Source of the DNA: Limnephilus marmoratus
Lineage: Eukaryota; Arthropoda; Insecta; Trichoptera; Limnephilidae
NCBI GenBank assembly: GCA_917880885.1
Contig: OU862927.1
Location: forward strand, 22,785,450 to 22,849,449
Direction of reading: 5' to 3'
DNA length: 64,000 nt
A program made the position numbers and the translations under genes. Shown here in pieces: positions 10,926-21,540 of this stretch (its first letter is position 1; every line of letters begins with the position of its first letter). The notes under the pieces are model-generated. The model saw only the letters and a program-made list of their open reading frames with translations, had not been told where the DNA came from and ran no database searches.

Positions 10926-11504
10926 ATGATAAGTTATTCCTTTATATTGTTTATCCTAGTAATAGCAGCAACTAGCTCGCCTCCTAACTTGTTTGCGACA
11001 AGATACGCAACTCAAGTAAAGGCACCAACTAGCCCGCCTGCCAACTTGTTTGTGACAAGATACGCAATTCAAGTAATGGCAGCAAATAGCCCGCCTCCCA
11101 ACTTATTTGCGACGAGATACGTAACTCAAGTAATGGTACCAACTAGCCCGCCTCCTAATTTGTTTGCGACAAGATACGCAACTCAAGTAATGGCACCAAC
11201 TAGCCCGCCTCCCAACTTGTTTGTGACAAGATACGCAACTCAAGTAATGGCAGCAAATAGCCCGCCTCCCAACTTGTTTGCGACGAGATACGTAACTCAA
11301 GTAATGGCACCAACTAGCCCGCCTCCTAACTTGTTTGCGACAAGATACGCAACTCAAGTAATGGCACCCACTAGCCCGCCTCCCAACTTGTTTGCGACAA
11401 GATACGCATCTCAAGTAATGGCATCAACTAGCCCGCCTCCCAACAAGTTTGCAACGAGATACGCTACTCAACCGAAGGCCAGCAAGGCTAATTCCATCTT
11501 CTAA
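10926..11504 (+). CDS. 192-aa repeat ORF with signal-peptide-like start, in BEL interior
   Basis: ATG at 10926 opens a 192-codon frame to 11504. Residues 1-17 (ISYSFILFILVIAATS after Met) form a hydrophobic stretch resembling a secretory signal. The rest is about eight and a half copies of a 19-residue unit, consensus NLFATRYATQVMAPTSPPP. Units 2-4 and 5-7 repeat as a trimer (variants AANS / VT / PTS), so the array grew by duplicating three units at a time. The C-terminal part diverges to KASKANSIF. No family is recognised. It may be translated, or may be open only because the unit is 57 bp. It lies where gag/pol coding would normally be in BEL. Confidence 0.45.
   Translation: MISYSFILFILVIAATSSPPNLFATRYATQVKAPTSPPANLFVTRYAIQVMAANSPPPNLFATRYVTQVMVPTSPPPNLFATRYATQVMAPTSPPPNLFVTRYATQVMAANSPPPNLFATRYVTQVMAPTSPPPNLFATRYATQVMAPTSPPPNLFATRYASQVMASTSPPPNKFATRYATQPKASKANSIF
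10965..11480 (+). repeat. Tandem repeat block 2 in BEL (57-bp units)
   Basis: Nine units of 57 bp, the last partial, with core acaagatacgcaactcaagt and tagcccgcctcccaactt. A three-unit (171-bp) higher-order pattern is visible. Confidence 0.95.
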
Positions 11505-11514
11505 TTTCAATTCC

Positions 11515-11705
11515 AGCAGTGCCACTACCAGAATAATGGTACTCCTCATCACCGCAGCCAAGGCGAGCAAGCCTTACCCCCAGCAGTGCCACTGCCAGAA
11601 TAGCGGTGTTCCTCATCACCGCAGCCAAGGCGGGCAAGCCCTCCCCAGCAGTACCACTGCCAGAACAACGGTGGTCCTCGTCGGAGCAGCCAAGGCAAGC
11701 AGGTC
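11515..11705 (+). repeat. Tandem repeat block 3 in BEL (about 60-bp units)
   Basis: Three units carrying cagcagtgccactaccagaa, then cctcatcaccgcagccaagg and cgagcaagcc. One frame reads CHCQNNG...HHRSQGGQ, which could be the decayed Gln/His-rich end of gag. The frame differs between units. Confidence 0.8.
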
Positions 11706-11944
11706 ATTCCAGAACATCGATACTCTCCAATGTCTCCTCAGACGGGAGGAGCCCGTTTCCACATTAAAAGGGACAAAATTTCATGGAACTGACTCCGAGA
11801 TGAAAACGCTCTAGTGGCACTGAAGCCACGAGACAGACGCGCAATTCTCTAGCAATGCTGTGCATCAATTGGCTTTGCTAACCACCAATAAAACCTCCCA
11901 GTCTAGGAAAGGTTAATACGACCCACGAAGAGGCAATACGACCC

Positions 11945-12552
11945 ACGAAAAGGAGATCAACCCGGCTTTATTTCCTGCCTTACTATTTGGCCCAAAATAC
12001 TACATCAAGCCGTGTGGCGCTCGAACCTGAGCTGGGACAAACCCATTGCCCCTGAACATATCCAAAAGTGGACCGATTGGCTGACCCTGCAAAAACATAC
12101 AAAGTCACGATCCCAAGACGCTGCGTCCTCTACACCTCTTCTGTGACGCGCCTGAAAAAGTCTGTTGCGCCGTCGCCTACTACACTGAAAAGTTAAGTGG
12201 CACCTTGCGGACCGCCTTCCTGGCCAGTAAATGCAAAGCCGCACTCATCTCAGCGAGACTCGCCCAAACCATTCAAAAGGAAAGCCAAGCCCTGATAACT
12301 CAAACCTATTTCTGGACAGATTCAACAACAGTATTGTGTTGGCTGCGCACCGATCCACACACTTACTCCACTTTCGAGGCAAACAGACTGGGCGAAATAG
12401 ACGAGATAACCAACATACACAACTGGAGGTGGGTGCCAACCAAGCTGAATCCCGCCGACCTTGGTACACGGGACTCAGACATACCTGACCTATCACCCGA
12501 GGGAAGGTGGTTCTCCGGCCCAACCTTCCTCACCATGCCTGAGACCTCGTAG
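11945..12552 (+). pseudogene. BEL pol remnant: RT C-terminal end and RNase H
   Basis: The frame first reads FISCLTIWPKIL...AVW, the conserved GFISPLTI...K..LQ..W segment after the RT palm, then LSWDKPIAPEHIQKWTDWL. After a frame change RNase H follows: FWTDSTTVLCWL, then FEANRLGEI, WRWVPTKLNPADLGTR and RWFSGPTFL. These are in the right order for BEL pol. The upstream RT palm is absent, as block 2 and block 3 repeats lie directly before it. At least one frameshift separates the RT tail from RNase H, and a stop follows MPETS at 12552. Confidence 0.85.
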
Positions 12553-12699
12553 CCAAAAGAACGAGCGCCTTTCCAAACACCCGACGAACGAACACTAGAA
12601 GTGAGGCCCCACTACGTCGGTCTTATGTCAACCCCAGGGGAGGCGCTTCCTTCCATTGAGCGATTCTCTTCGTAGAACAGACTAATCCTTGCAACAGCT

Positions 12700-14079
12700 T
12701 GGGTTCTCCGTTTTATAAATCGATGTCGGAGAAAAATCAACAAACCCTCAGAAGGCCCGCTGCGAGTAGAAGAGATCCACGAAGCGGAAGACAGTTGGAT
12801 AAAGAAAGCCGATATGAATGCCCTCAGACAAGAACATATGTTACCATCCGGCAGCCGCCTAGCTTCATTGAACCCTTTCTTCGGACAAGATGGCAGGTTG
12901 CTGATGGGTACACGACTACAAGGCCTACACAACACCAAGGATGTAGCACAGACTCCCGTCATCCTGGACGGCAACAATCCTTACACTCAGCTCTTAATCC
13001 ACCACTACCACAAAAAGGCAGACCATCCCGGTACAGAGAGAACAGTGGCAGAAGTACGGAGCAAATTTTTTATACTACGCTTGCGCACCACAAGCAGAAA
13101 GATCGTGCGCACCTGCTCCATGTGCTATATACGAAGAAGCAAGCCCTCACCACCCTTAATGGGAGCATTTACTTCGGACCCATGACTATCACAGTTGGCA
13201 GACATCGAGAAAAACGCTACGTTGCAATCTTCACTTGCTTCTCGATACGCGCTGTCCACCTAGAACTCGTTTCTTCTCTAACCACTGATTCTGCTATTAA
13301 GGCCATACAACGAATGACAGCACGAAGGGGACAGCTCGTAACCATGTACTCAGACAACGGGACTAATTTCCATGGGACCGAAGCCGAGATGAGAAATGCC
13401 TTGAAATTACTAAGTCAAGACGTTAAAATGCTTGATCGAATGGAGATTTATACCATCAATGTCGCCGCACATGGGAGGAGTATGGGAAAGACTGGTACGA
13501 TCGGTGAAACGAGCACTAAACGCCACGCTCAAAGAACGAGCACTTAAAGAGGAAACTCTCCTGACTACCCTAATCGAAGCTGAATTCTTAGTGAACAACA
13601 GACCACTCACCCATATATCAATGGATCCTCGCGATGAAGAACCTCTGACACCTAACCATTTTCTTCTGGGGTCGGCTGGAAGACGCTCTCTCTTGTCCAT
13701 GTACGAAAAAGGGGACGAAGAAATATGTCTCCGCCGACAGTGGCGTGTCGGCCAACGACTGGCGGACATGTTTTGGCAACAATGGCTTCAATAATAACAA
13801 TACCTTCCCACCTTAGCGGCCCGACAAAAATTGCGCCACCCTGTCACACCCATAAAAAAGGATGACTTGGTGATCATCATGGATCCTGCACTACCTCGGA
13901 ATCATTGGCCTCGCGGCCGCGTCATCAAGGCGATAACCGCAGCCGACGGACAAGTTAGAACCGCTCGAATCCAGACTAGTTCCGGGGTGTACCTAAGACC
14001 AGCCGTTAAAATCGCTGTCATCTTACCAGCTCCTACACCTGCTGAGTCATCTCCCCCTCCTCTTCACAAGGACACATAA
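12700..14079 (+). pseudogene. BEL pol remnant: integrase, frameshifted
   Basis: The zinc-binding domain reads LLIHHYHKKADHPGTERTV...C-S-M-C at about 12985-13130. The catalytic core follows in another frame: YFGPMTITV, then YSDNGTNFHGTEAEMRNALK (second Asp present). A further frame change leads to PHMGGVWERLVRSVKRAL (Glu present). After a double stop near 13792 the C-terminal domain runs to 14079 (MDPALPRNHWPRGRV, VYLRPAVKIAV). The residue at the first catalytic Asp position, before YFGP, reads Ile. Frameshifts and this substitution mean no active integrase can be made from this copy. Confidence 0.88.
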
Positions 14080-14155
14080 CAAACCAAGATACCTACATCA
14101 AGAATGCGTCCGACGAACTAGCTAGGTGCAATCAAACATTACACCGGGAGGAGAA

Positions 14156-14856
14156 TGTAACAGACGCATTGATGCATTAGATCTTGTTTACGTGAAACTT
14201 TTGCAGCTGGTCGTCACACCTGTTCCTTCAGAATATTACTGCCTACAAGAGAACAGTAATCAACTTATTGACAAGTCAATTCTTGCGAAATGTTACATGA
14301 AAAAACTGCAAGTGTTATTTAAAAACCAAAATACCTCGCATTATCACAAACAACAGGTGTGAAATGAGGTCAACCCATGCAAGAAAAACACTTCGTGTCT
14401 AAACTAGCTCGTTTACGTGAAAAATCCCAGCTGGCCGCCGCACGTGTTATTCAAGAACTAAGCACTTAGCAACGAAAACGCCTTACATTATATTGATGCA
14501 TTTTAAGCAGGTGCGTTCATCCGCCTGGAGAAATCAGGTCAACTCAGGCAAGAAAACAATACGCATGTCCAAACCAGTTCATTATTCAAACGAAATAGAG
14601 CACACAGGACACCTGCCTCAAACACCTGGAGTAATTAAGATAAACAACAGATGCAGAAATGAAAACATGTTTACGTTTTTCTTCAAAGCAGGTGTACGCA
14701 AAATTTAGTATAAAAACCGTCTGAAAATAAATATTTTATGTCATTACCCAAAAGGTCTTTGAGTTTTTATTATCTCCCGAAACCAAAGTGACGATCGGAG
14801 TCCAGCGCCCCTATTGTTTACAGTATTTGTATGGAACAAAGAAGTGGTCTCATACA
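14156..14856 (+). repeat. 3' LTR of BEL element
   Basis: Same length and, by reading, same sequence as 8954-9654. It is preceded by the polypurine tract gggaggagaa (about 14146-14155), which primes plus-strand DNA synthesis. Confidence 0.95.
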
Positions 14857-14861
14857 GTAAA

Positions 14862-15262
14862 TATGAAAGATAACAAGAAACAGAAAAAGATAACGGTGGC
14901 AACTGGGACTCGAACCCAGAACCTCTCGTCTATCCGGGACGTACGTTTACCAATTCTGCCATTGTGCCCTACTGTCAAACCGTCATAACAGTCAATCACA
15001 TATTTGAAATTTCAGAATTAACAATATTATCTTCAACTAATTTATTTTCCATATCATAGGCAACTACCCTTTTTATTGGAAACAATCGTTCTAACAATGG
15101 GTTTGTGAACCTGGATAGCGTCGCGGATGAATTTATCCGATTTTATTTAAGTACATCTGTTTTTTTAGATCTGTGTCTTGTTCTCTTTCATATTTTCGTT
15201 TAGATTATTATTATTATTTTCTTCTTCAATAATATATAACATTGATGGGAATAACCTTCAAA
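14862..15262. mobile_element. Foldback element, remainder right of the BEL insertion
   Basis: Continues the arm begun at 8915-8953 (atatgaaagataacaagaaa), then a tRNA-like core on the minus strand at about 14898-14975 with a perfect five-base T stem (CTGGG TTCGAGT CCCAG). A unique AT-rich middle follows, and the inverted right arm ends atattattattattttcttc and gggaataaccttcaaaagtt at 15262. This longer form shows that the two outer arms flank more than the tRNA-like core. Confidence 0.85.
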
Positions 15263-15317
15263 AGTTATAAAAAGAGATTTTTTCTTATAAAAATTCAAAA
15301 CATTTCTCTTCAGAATG

Positions 15318-15752
15318 TTGACAGATTTTTTTAACATTAGCTCCACACAAGAGGTCTTTAGAAAAATAATTTTCCTCGGGATTTATGTCATCTTTGAGAA
15401 AAATAAGACGTTGAAGTTCTAAGAAGGAAAAATGTATGAGAGGTGGATAGGAATCTGGGTATCAATGTCTCCAGAAGTGAAGGATGTATAGATCCAACCG
15501 TCCTAACGCGGTGCAAGGCGACGGTCCGAGAGAGTCTTGCTGGAGAGGTCAAAAGGTCTCCCCAAACCAGTCTCTCGCAATCCGGTCTACCACGCAGCTG
15601 GTGGGCAAACGCATCCACCGCCACGAACCAGGCACTCTTGCTAAGCCACCAAACGTAGCAAACTACTTGTGGTGACTTATGGCAGAATTTATCCAGTAAA
15701 TGGTTCCCGGGGCGTGGGTACCCATACCCACCTCCCAAATTGTGTTTGTAAT
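15318..15752 (-). mobile_element. LINE 3'-end repeat (CCCTGAGGAAAAT hairpin family)
   Basis: Carries ttagctccacacaagagg, the hairpin region, the aaatgtatgaggggtgggtag block and ends at cacctcccaaattgt. By comparison with 26602-26970, where the poly(A) is at the end, the sense strand here is minus. It is more diverged than the other copies. Confidence 0.7.
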
Positions 15753-15853
15753 TTGTAATGCTTTACAAATATACACCACACTTGGAGGTCAATGTAATGC
15801 TTTATCAATATACACCACACTTTGGCGTCAATGTAATGCTGGTAAATGAATAA

Positions 15854-16895
15854 GTACCTACAGCACTTAATAAAACACACATTGTCATACACGATAATAC
15901 TAAAATTCATAGCCAAAATTATTGCAAATCAAACTGTACAATATTAAAAACAACAAACAAAATTAAATATCTCGGAGTAATTATCGATAAAAATCTGAAA
16001 TGGAAGGAACAAATATGTCAGGTAGTAAACAAAATCAGAAAATTAATATATATATTTTTAAGAATTAGAAATTTTCTGTCGATAAAAAATCTATATTTAA
16101 TCTACTATGCCTTAGTTCAATCCACTTTACAATACGCTATTATTAGTTGGGGATCCGCGTATAAATGTAACCTTCTTCCAACAGAAATTATACAAAGAAC
16201 AATTATTAAAATTATATTGAAAAAATCCTGGGACTACCCAACAGAACGCCTGTTTGAAGAATTTCAAGTACCAACATTTGAAGATTTATATACCAAAAAT
16301 TCATTAATTCAAATTATAAAAGAAAAAGATAAATATCCATTTTTAAATGAAAACAGAACTCGACTTAAACATGTTTTTCTATGCCCAAAACTCAATAAGT
16401 CTTTTGCACAGCATCATTATACTTACCAGGGAAGAACTTTTTTCAATCGTCTACCAGAAGAAATCAGCAGCATTAATGATAAAACCCGAATACTGCTCTC
16501 TGTCAAGAGACATTTTAAAAATATTCTTAAGAAAAAAACTACTGTCAATTAATCTTACAAATATCCTAAGTTTTTCATAACATTCTTTCTTTTTTTTAAA
16601 TACACTTATTTAATTATATAATTATTACACTTATTTAATTATTACATTATCAAAATAAATACTGCAGCTCACATATATTTATGTACAATGAATTATTTAA
16701 GTACTAACTTATGTATAACTAATAACTAATAGCATTTATGTACACTCCCCTTCCATACACCAGCAAATGCTTTTAATGGAAGGGTAATAAAAAACCTGAG
16801 ATGTAAAATTATCTTGTAAATACCATGTAAACCTTATTATTAAAAAAAAAAATAAAATAAAATAAAATAAACAAAAAAAATAAAAATAGCTATAA
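15854..16895 (+). mobile_element. 5'-truncated LINE with RT C-terminus, 3' hairpin and A-rich tail
   Basis: An open frame from about 15854 to 16552 reads NKTHIVIHDN, KIKYLGVIIDKNLKWKEQI, FLRIRNFLSIKN, YYALVQSTLQYAIISWG and then the C-terminal segment ending KHFKNILKKKTTVN-like. This is the thumb/C-terminal region of an arthropod LINE RT, about 230 residues without a stop. The 3' UTR has a perfect 8-bp hairpin, CCTTCCAT (16749-16756) with ATGGAAGG (16776-16783), and an A-rich tail of aaaat units to about 16895. A shorter copy of the same 3' end is at 18093-18366. Confidence 0.85.
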
Positions 16896-18092
16896 ATAAA
16901 AGAGTTGTGGCAACAATTAAATTATATTATTAAATATTAAAATCAGAACATGAGACTCTAACAAAATAATAATATTCTAATACTTTAAAAAGTCAGAGTC
17001 GTGTTTAGCCTTTAGAAAAAAGAAACTAAATAGTTAGAAAACTAATAAATGAGTCGATAGCTTGTCGCGTTTTAAACACAAAATCAAATGTTTTAAAATG
17101 GTGATCAAAAAGATAAAATTACTACAGGGGGAGCGCCAGTTCAAATAAAACACAATATTAAATGGTAAATCAATGAACTCAAAACTAACCTAAGTATTAG
17201 CTCACAGGTAATGGCGATTTCACCGAAGTATGTGTCTTCTCACCTCAAAGCCAAAACATCCGGACCCTCCGGCTTTCTACTTGGAACTGCCCGATGAAAA
17301 ATTCTATTGTTCGTAGAATGTTTTGGGCATCGAAAGAAATGCTGGATTCCATTTGTTCAAAGAATATTACCAATTAGAAATTCAAATTTCAATTTGAATT
17401 GATACGTAGCAACCAAAGATATTGAAATATAAGTAGATGTGCTATCTGCTGTTTTTACTATGTGGATCTGCGCTTACCAATTAACAAATAAACTAAAAGA
17501 ACAAATAATTAACGAATAAACCAAACGAACGTTAAACTAAATGAACGAATTCTTTCCTTATTCAAAATATATTGTTAACCAATATTAATGCACATTTTCA
17601 AAAAATCAACCAACTTAATTATTGGGTACTTCATCAAGTGATTACTTGTGCCTTATAATTTCAAACTGTTACACATTAAACAGAAAATAAAAACCCTGAG
17701 CTTCTAAAAAATACGAGCCCCTTATTTAATTTCCAGAATAAAATTTTGTATTTTAATGACTATTTCAAAGAAAAAACAACCTTTTTGCTTCACCACCGCC
17801 TCTGAGTATAACGTAACATTTCACAAAATTGGCGCAGAAAAGTTATATAGATAATTTTATTTTAATTAATTTTATTTTAATGGTTTGTCTAAAAACATTC
17901 AATCCTTTCCCTGTTATTGCTTCTGGCAAGCAATTTGAGTTTTAGCTAACGTAAAGTGCCGCTTGGTGATTAAAATCATTATTTAAAAAAAAAGAATTAT
18001 TTGAAGGACGCTGTATTTCAACATTTTTTAATTTATTATTGAAACTCCAAATTAAAACGCTATTTTATGATTGGAATTCCCTAATTGGTATC
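16896..18092. other. AT-rich DNA, nothing firmly recognised
   Basis: The less AT-rich patch 17200-17350 was read in all frames for an exon of the K2P channel or another gene and gave no convincing domain or splice-bounded frame. Confidence 0.4.
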
Positions 18093-18366
18093 CGAATACT
18101 GCTCTCTGTCAAGAGACATTTTAAAAATATTCTTAACAAAAAAACTACCGTCACTTAATTAATCTTACAAATAACCGTTTTCCATGACATTCTTACATTT
18201 CATTTCATTACACACTATTATCAAAATAAATACTGCAGCACACATATATTTATGTACAATAAATTATTTAAGTACTAACTAATAACATTAAGGTACACTC
18301 CCCTTCCATACACAAGCACATGCTTTCAATGGAAGGGTAGTAAAAAACCAGAGATGTAAATTATCA
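18093..18366 (+). mobile_element. Short 5'-truncated copy of the 16-kb LINE 3' end
   Basis: Matches 16490-16810 from gaatactgctctctgtcaag onward, including the hairpin CCTTCCAT (18302-18309) with ATGGAAGG (18329-18336). The hairpin loop differs but both stems are kept. Confidence 0.85.
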
Positions 18367-18499
18367 TAATCACGACTGGCTGTCTCTGACCTACCTTACG
18401 ATACATTATTTCACCTTGCAATATTAAATTTTTGGTTTCACTTCGCGTAATATAGCCCATAAACTAGAAACATCAACCGAAATTTAAGTTTCAATTTTG

Positions 18500-18570
18500 A
18501 ACCCTGGTGATGCTTGAGCGAAACCGGTCTGTCATAATAAATTAAATGCTACCGGCTGCGCCACTGTTAT
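18500..18570 (+). mobile_element. Possible Penelope-like 3' end remnant
   Basis: ggtgatgcttgagcgaaacc followed by ggtctgtc resembles the motif (CTGATGA, short stem, CGAAACCGGT) at the ends near 51581 and 53563. The short stem here is GC/GC only, so it is weak. Confidence 0.35.
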
Positions 18571-18892
18571 ACTTATTTTACAGAACGATTGATAACAAAT
18601 AATGCGCGTAGTTTAACAGATTACATTTTTTTAATTGATGAATACAGATGAACGTTTCGTAATGACTAGCTGGGAGCTTAGCTATGAGAGAGTGAGACTT
18701 TTCCATGATAATGGTTAAAATACCCTACCATCTTACCTGTCTCTCTCATGTACTCGGAAGTCATGTTACGAACTATTCGGTCCTACTTATAGACAAAGAA
18801 ATTGTTTTATTTTGTAGTGTTTTTATTAATGCTAATCATTAATTTTATGTGTTTTTATGTAATCCTGATGAAGGTTCAGGTTTATTTATTTA

Positions 18893-19163
18893 AGACTAGC
18901 GGGTTCCCGGCGTGCGTTGCAATGCCATATTCAAAGAAATGCATTGTTTCTCCCTGAACCACCTTTCCCGTGGGTCCCCGTTCCCCTTCCGCGTCCCATT
19001 CCGCGTCCCCTTCCTAGCTAGCTTTATAAATTATAGCCTGTATGTTATTCTGATGTATGAGCTATATTTTTGTAAAGTTTCATTTAAATCCATTTAGTAG
19101 TTTTTGCGTGAAAGAGTAACGAACACACATACATCCATAAAAACTTTCGTGTTTATAATATTA
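18893..19163 (-). mobile_element. Non-autonomous Helitron-like element
   Basis: On the minus strand it begins with tataatattataaacacgaa, contains ttactctttcacgcaaaaac and ends GCAACGCACGCCGGGAACC then CGCTAG before T. The hairpin plus CTAG is the Helitron-type 3' end. The C-rich strand at 18960-19010 corresponds to the purine tract of 8335-8789. Confidence 0.75.
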
Positions 19164-19546
19164 CAAGCTGGTCCCCGGCATGCGTTGCAATGCCATTCAA
19201 CTAAATAAATTGATTCTCCCTGCATGTCCTTTCCCGTGCGTCCCCCTTTCCTTCCACCTTCCCTGCCTTCCCCCTCCCTCGTCTCTTCCCTCTCCGCGAA
19301 CCACACCTCCCCCGTTTCCCTTTCCCCTGCCTTTCCTCCCTGCCGCTAAAATATATGAAATGCACACATTTTCATTTATAAAAATTTTATAACGCCAGAG
19401 CTTACCATTATATATAGCCTATATATTATTCTGATGTTTGAGCTACATTATTGTAAAGTTTTATTAAAATCCATTTGGTAGTTTTTGCGTGAAAGAGTAA
19501 CAAACACACATACATCCATACAAACTTTCGCGTTTATAATATTAAT
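19164..19546 (-). mobile_element. Non-autonomous Helitron-like element
   Basis: Directly abuts the previous copy. It has the same ends (GGCATTGCAACGCATGCCGG on the minus strand; 5' end tataatattataaacgcgaa-like) and a long C-rich/G-rich tract at 19220-19345. The 3' terminus reads CCAGCTTG instead of CTAG, so it is slightly decayed. Confidence 0.7.
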
Positions 19547-19794
19547 CTGTGGTTCAAATACACCGGCTTCTCAAATTTCACACCGTGATTTCTTACAACA
19601 TTTGTAAATATGTACAGTAATTTAAAAAAAAAATGTTTTACTCCCTGACTTTACCCAAGGAGTAAGTTTAATTTATTTCAAATTAAGGTTTTCACATTAA
19701 TAAATAAAATTCATAAAAACAAAATTAATTATTATCTTGATTTATTGCCATGAAAATCTAAAATATTATCTATAAAAATATTTTTAACTACCTT

Positions 19795-20193
19795 TTGCCC
19801 TTTTGCTCGCATAGTATTAGGGGCGTTCCCACAGCGCCTCCCCCTCTTCCCCTCCCACGCCTCATCTCCCTCCCCCACCTCCTCCCCCTCTTCTTAATCC
19901 CCCCCTCACGCCTCCTCCCCATCCCCCCTCCAACCTCTCCCTTTCCCCCACACACTCCCCCCTCCATACCCGTTATATTCATTTTTCAAACAGCTCGCGT
20001 GCCATCTTTTGCAATTATTTTAATACAAATTTCATAATGCCAGAGCTGTAGGCTGTAGCCTATATGTTATTCTGACGTATGAGCTATATTATTGTAAAGT
20101 TTCATTCAAATGCATTTTGTAGTTTTTGCGTGAAAGAGTAACAAACATACATACATCCATACATCCATACAAACTTTCGCATTTATAATATTA
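19795..20193 (-). mobile_element. Helitron-like element with variant 3' end
   Basis: Shares the 5' end (cctactaatattataaatgc on the minus strand) and the ttactctttcacgcaaaaac block with its neighbours. Its 3' side is the gaacgcccctaatactatgc form, as in 39187-39705, without the final hairpin. A C-rich tract at 19840-19975 codes only for proline-rich artefacts. Confidence 0.65.
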
Positions 20194-21540
20194 GTAGGAT
20201 TTGCTGAAAACCAAAACATTAAGTACGATAAACCAACAGCGTGTATAATTAGATTTTATCTGCAATTCATATTTTGTGTATCAAATGACAAATTCTTTAA
20301 AAAACATTTAAAAAGGGGCTAAAAGCTTATCTGCGTTCGCTACCTTCATTCCATAAAGGATTAAAAGCTTTGTAATTGCTCTCTACCCAAGAAGAACGAG
20401 CATAAAATAATGATGGAATCACAGAAAGGTAATTGAAATGCTGAAAACATAACACATTCATTTAAATTTCCTCGAAATTTCAGCTTTTTAAAGTCGCTAA
20501 CAACTGCCAAAAGCTCTTAAGTTCAAAAAGCTCTATTTAAATAAATTCTAAAACTTCTCTATTTCTGAATACACGAGTGCAAGCACTTTTAGCTTTAAGC
20601 TCTCCTAAGAAAATTCTCACCTTTGCGCTAGGAACAAAGGATTTTAAATTTAAATAAGCATCGCAAAATCCGCCACGTAGTAGACAGGCTAACGTTAACA
20701 GCCTTATGAAAACCTTACAACTGTTAATTGAACTGACAGCTTTTTGTAAAACCACCTTTTAAAATGATTAAATTGATTAATTTCACCCTCTGTTTATTGT
20801 GAAAATTGAATTATATCCAGTAAAATACGTGCACTTCCAAAAAAAATGTACATCGTGTGTTTGTTTCAATAGCAGTTTCATTGTGTTACGTGAATATTTT
20901 TGTGAGGTGGCCCCATTTCCGCACGTGATAAAACGTTTTGATAGTATAAAATGGCAGTACGTAGTTTAATTCACTGTTCACCGGATAAAACGGAGTGACT
21001 TTGTACGGCGTGGCTGAACGTGCGTAAGTAGTGGAAAACGGAAGCACTTGTCCGTGCAAAGTGAATTCACTTTACCGTGGCATGCAGTTTTGAGGGAAAA
21101 AGTGGCGAACATTGCTGAAAACGAGCAATTTATGTGCTCTGCATATTTTGTAGCCCTGGTTTTGATAAGCTTACGTCACTATCGACCTTGTTGACATCAT
21201 TTTTCGTTAAATTTCACAATTTTTGTATCACTAGAAAAACTACTAAATACATTTTTGCAGATATGAAGTCAAGCACTAACCTAAATTTATTAACCGTTGT
21301 ACAACGGGATCGAAAAAAAGCTTGGTTATCGGAGATGTGCTAAGCATCGAACCGTTGCCCTTTTATAGAAATGTCGCAATTGAGTTTGCTTTGTCGTGTA
21401 CTAATAATTATAGATGACACATCTACCAAAACACCTGCATCGCAAGGCCAGAATACCGAATAACAAAAAATCTATTTTTACTTATTTTTTTATGTTATTT
21501 TTTTATTAATTCATAAGAACTATTTTTTAAAAATTTAACA
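20194..21540. other. Unassigned unique DNA
   Basis: No protein family was recognised. Open frames of 69-72 codons (20537-20755 minus, 21134-21343 plus) lack supporting features. The block 20880-21130 is less AT-rich and could be functional, but no motif supports a call. Confidence 0.4.

Larger units (their letters stand above)
8949..14861 (+). mobile_element. BEL/Pao LTR retrotransposon, non-autonomous, with GTAAA target duplication
   Basis: The element proper is 8954-14856 and is flanked by the 5-bp direct repeat GTAAA (8949-8953 and 14857-14861). Both LTRs are 701 bp, begin TGTAACAG and end TCATACA. Read side by side they show no difference, which indicates a very recent insertion. The interior is only about 4.5 kb. 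It retains, in order, three tandem-repeat blocks, a damaged RT tail/RNase H region and a damaged integrase. Gag, protease and the RT palm with the catalytic Asp pair are not found. Movement must therefore have used proteins supplied in trans. Orientation is plus, from the order RNase H then integrase and the polypurine tract before the 3' LTR. Confidence 0.93.

Noticed and set aside
11103..11414. 103-codon minus-strand frame with Cys-rich repeats over BEL block 2
   Set aside because: Antisense reading of the 57-bp repeats; the plus frame explains the array and has an ATG and longer opening.
17200..17380. Possible downstream K2P exon on the minus strand
   Set aside because: No second-pore signature (TIGFGD) or membrane helix in any frame, and no matching splice phase.
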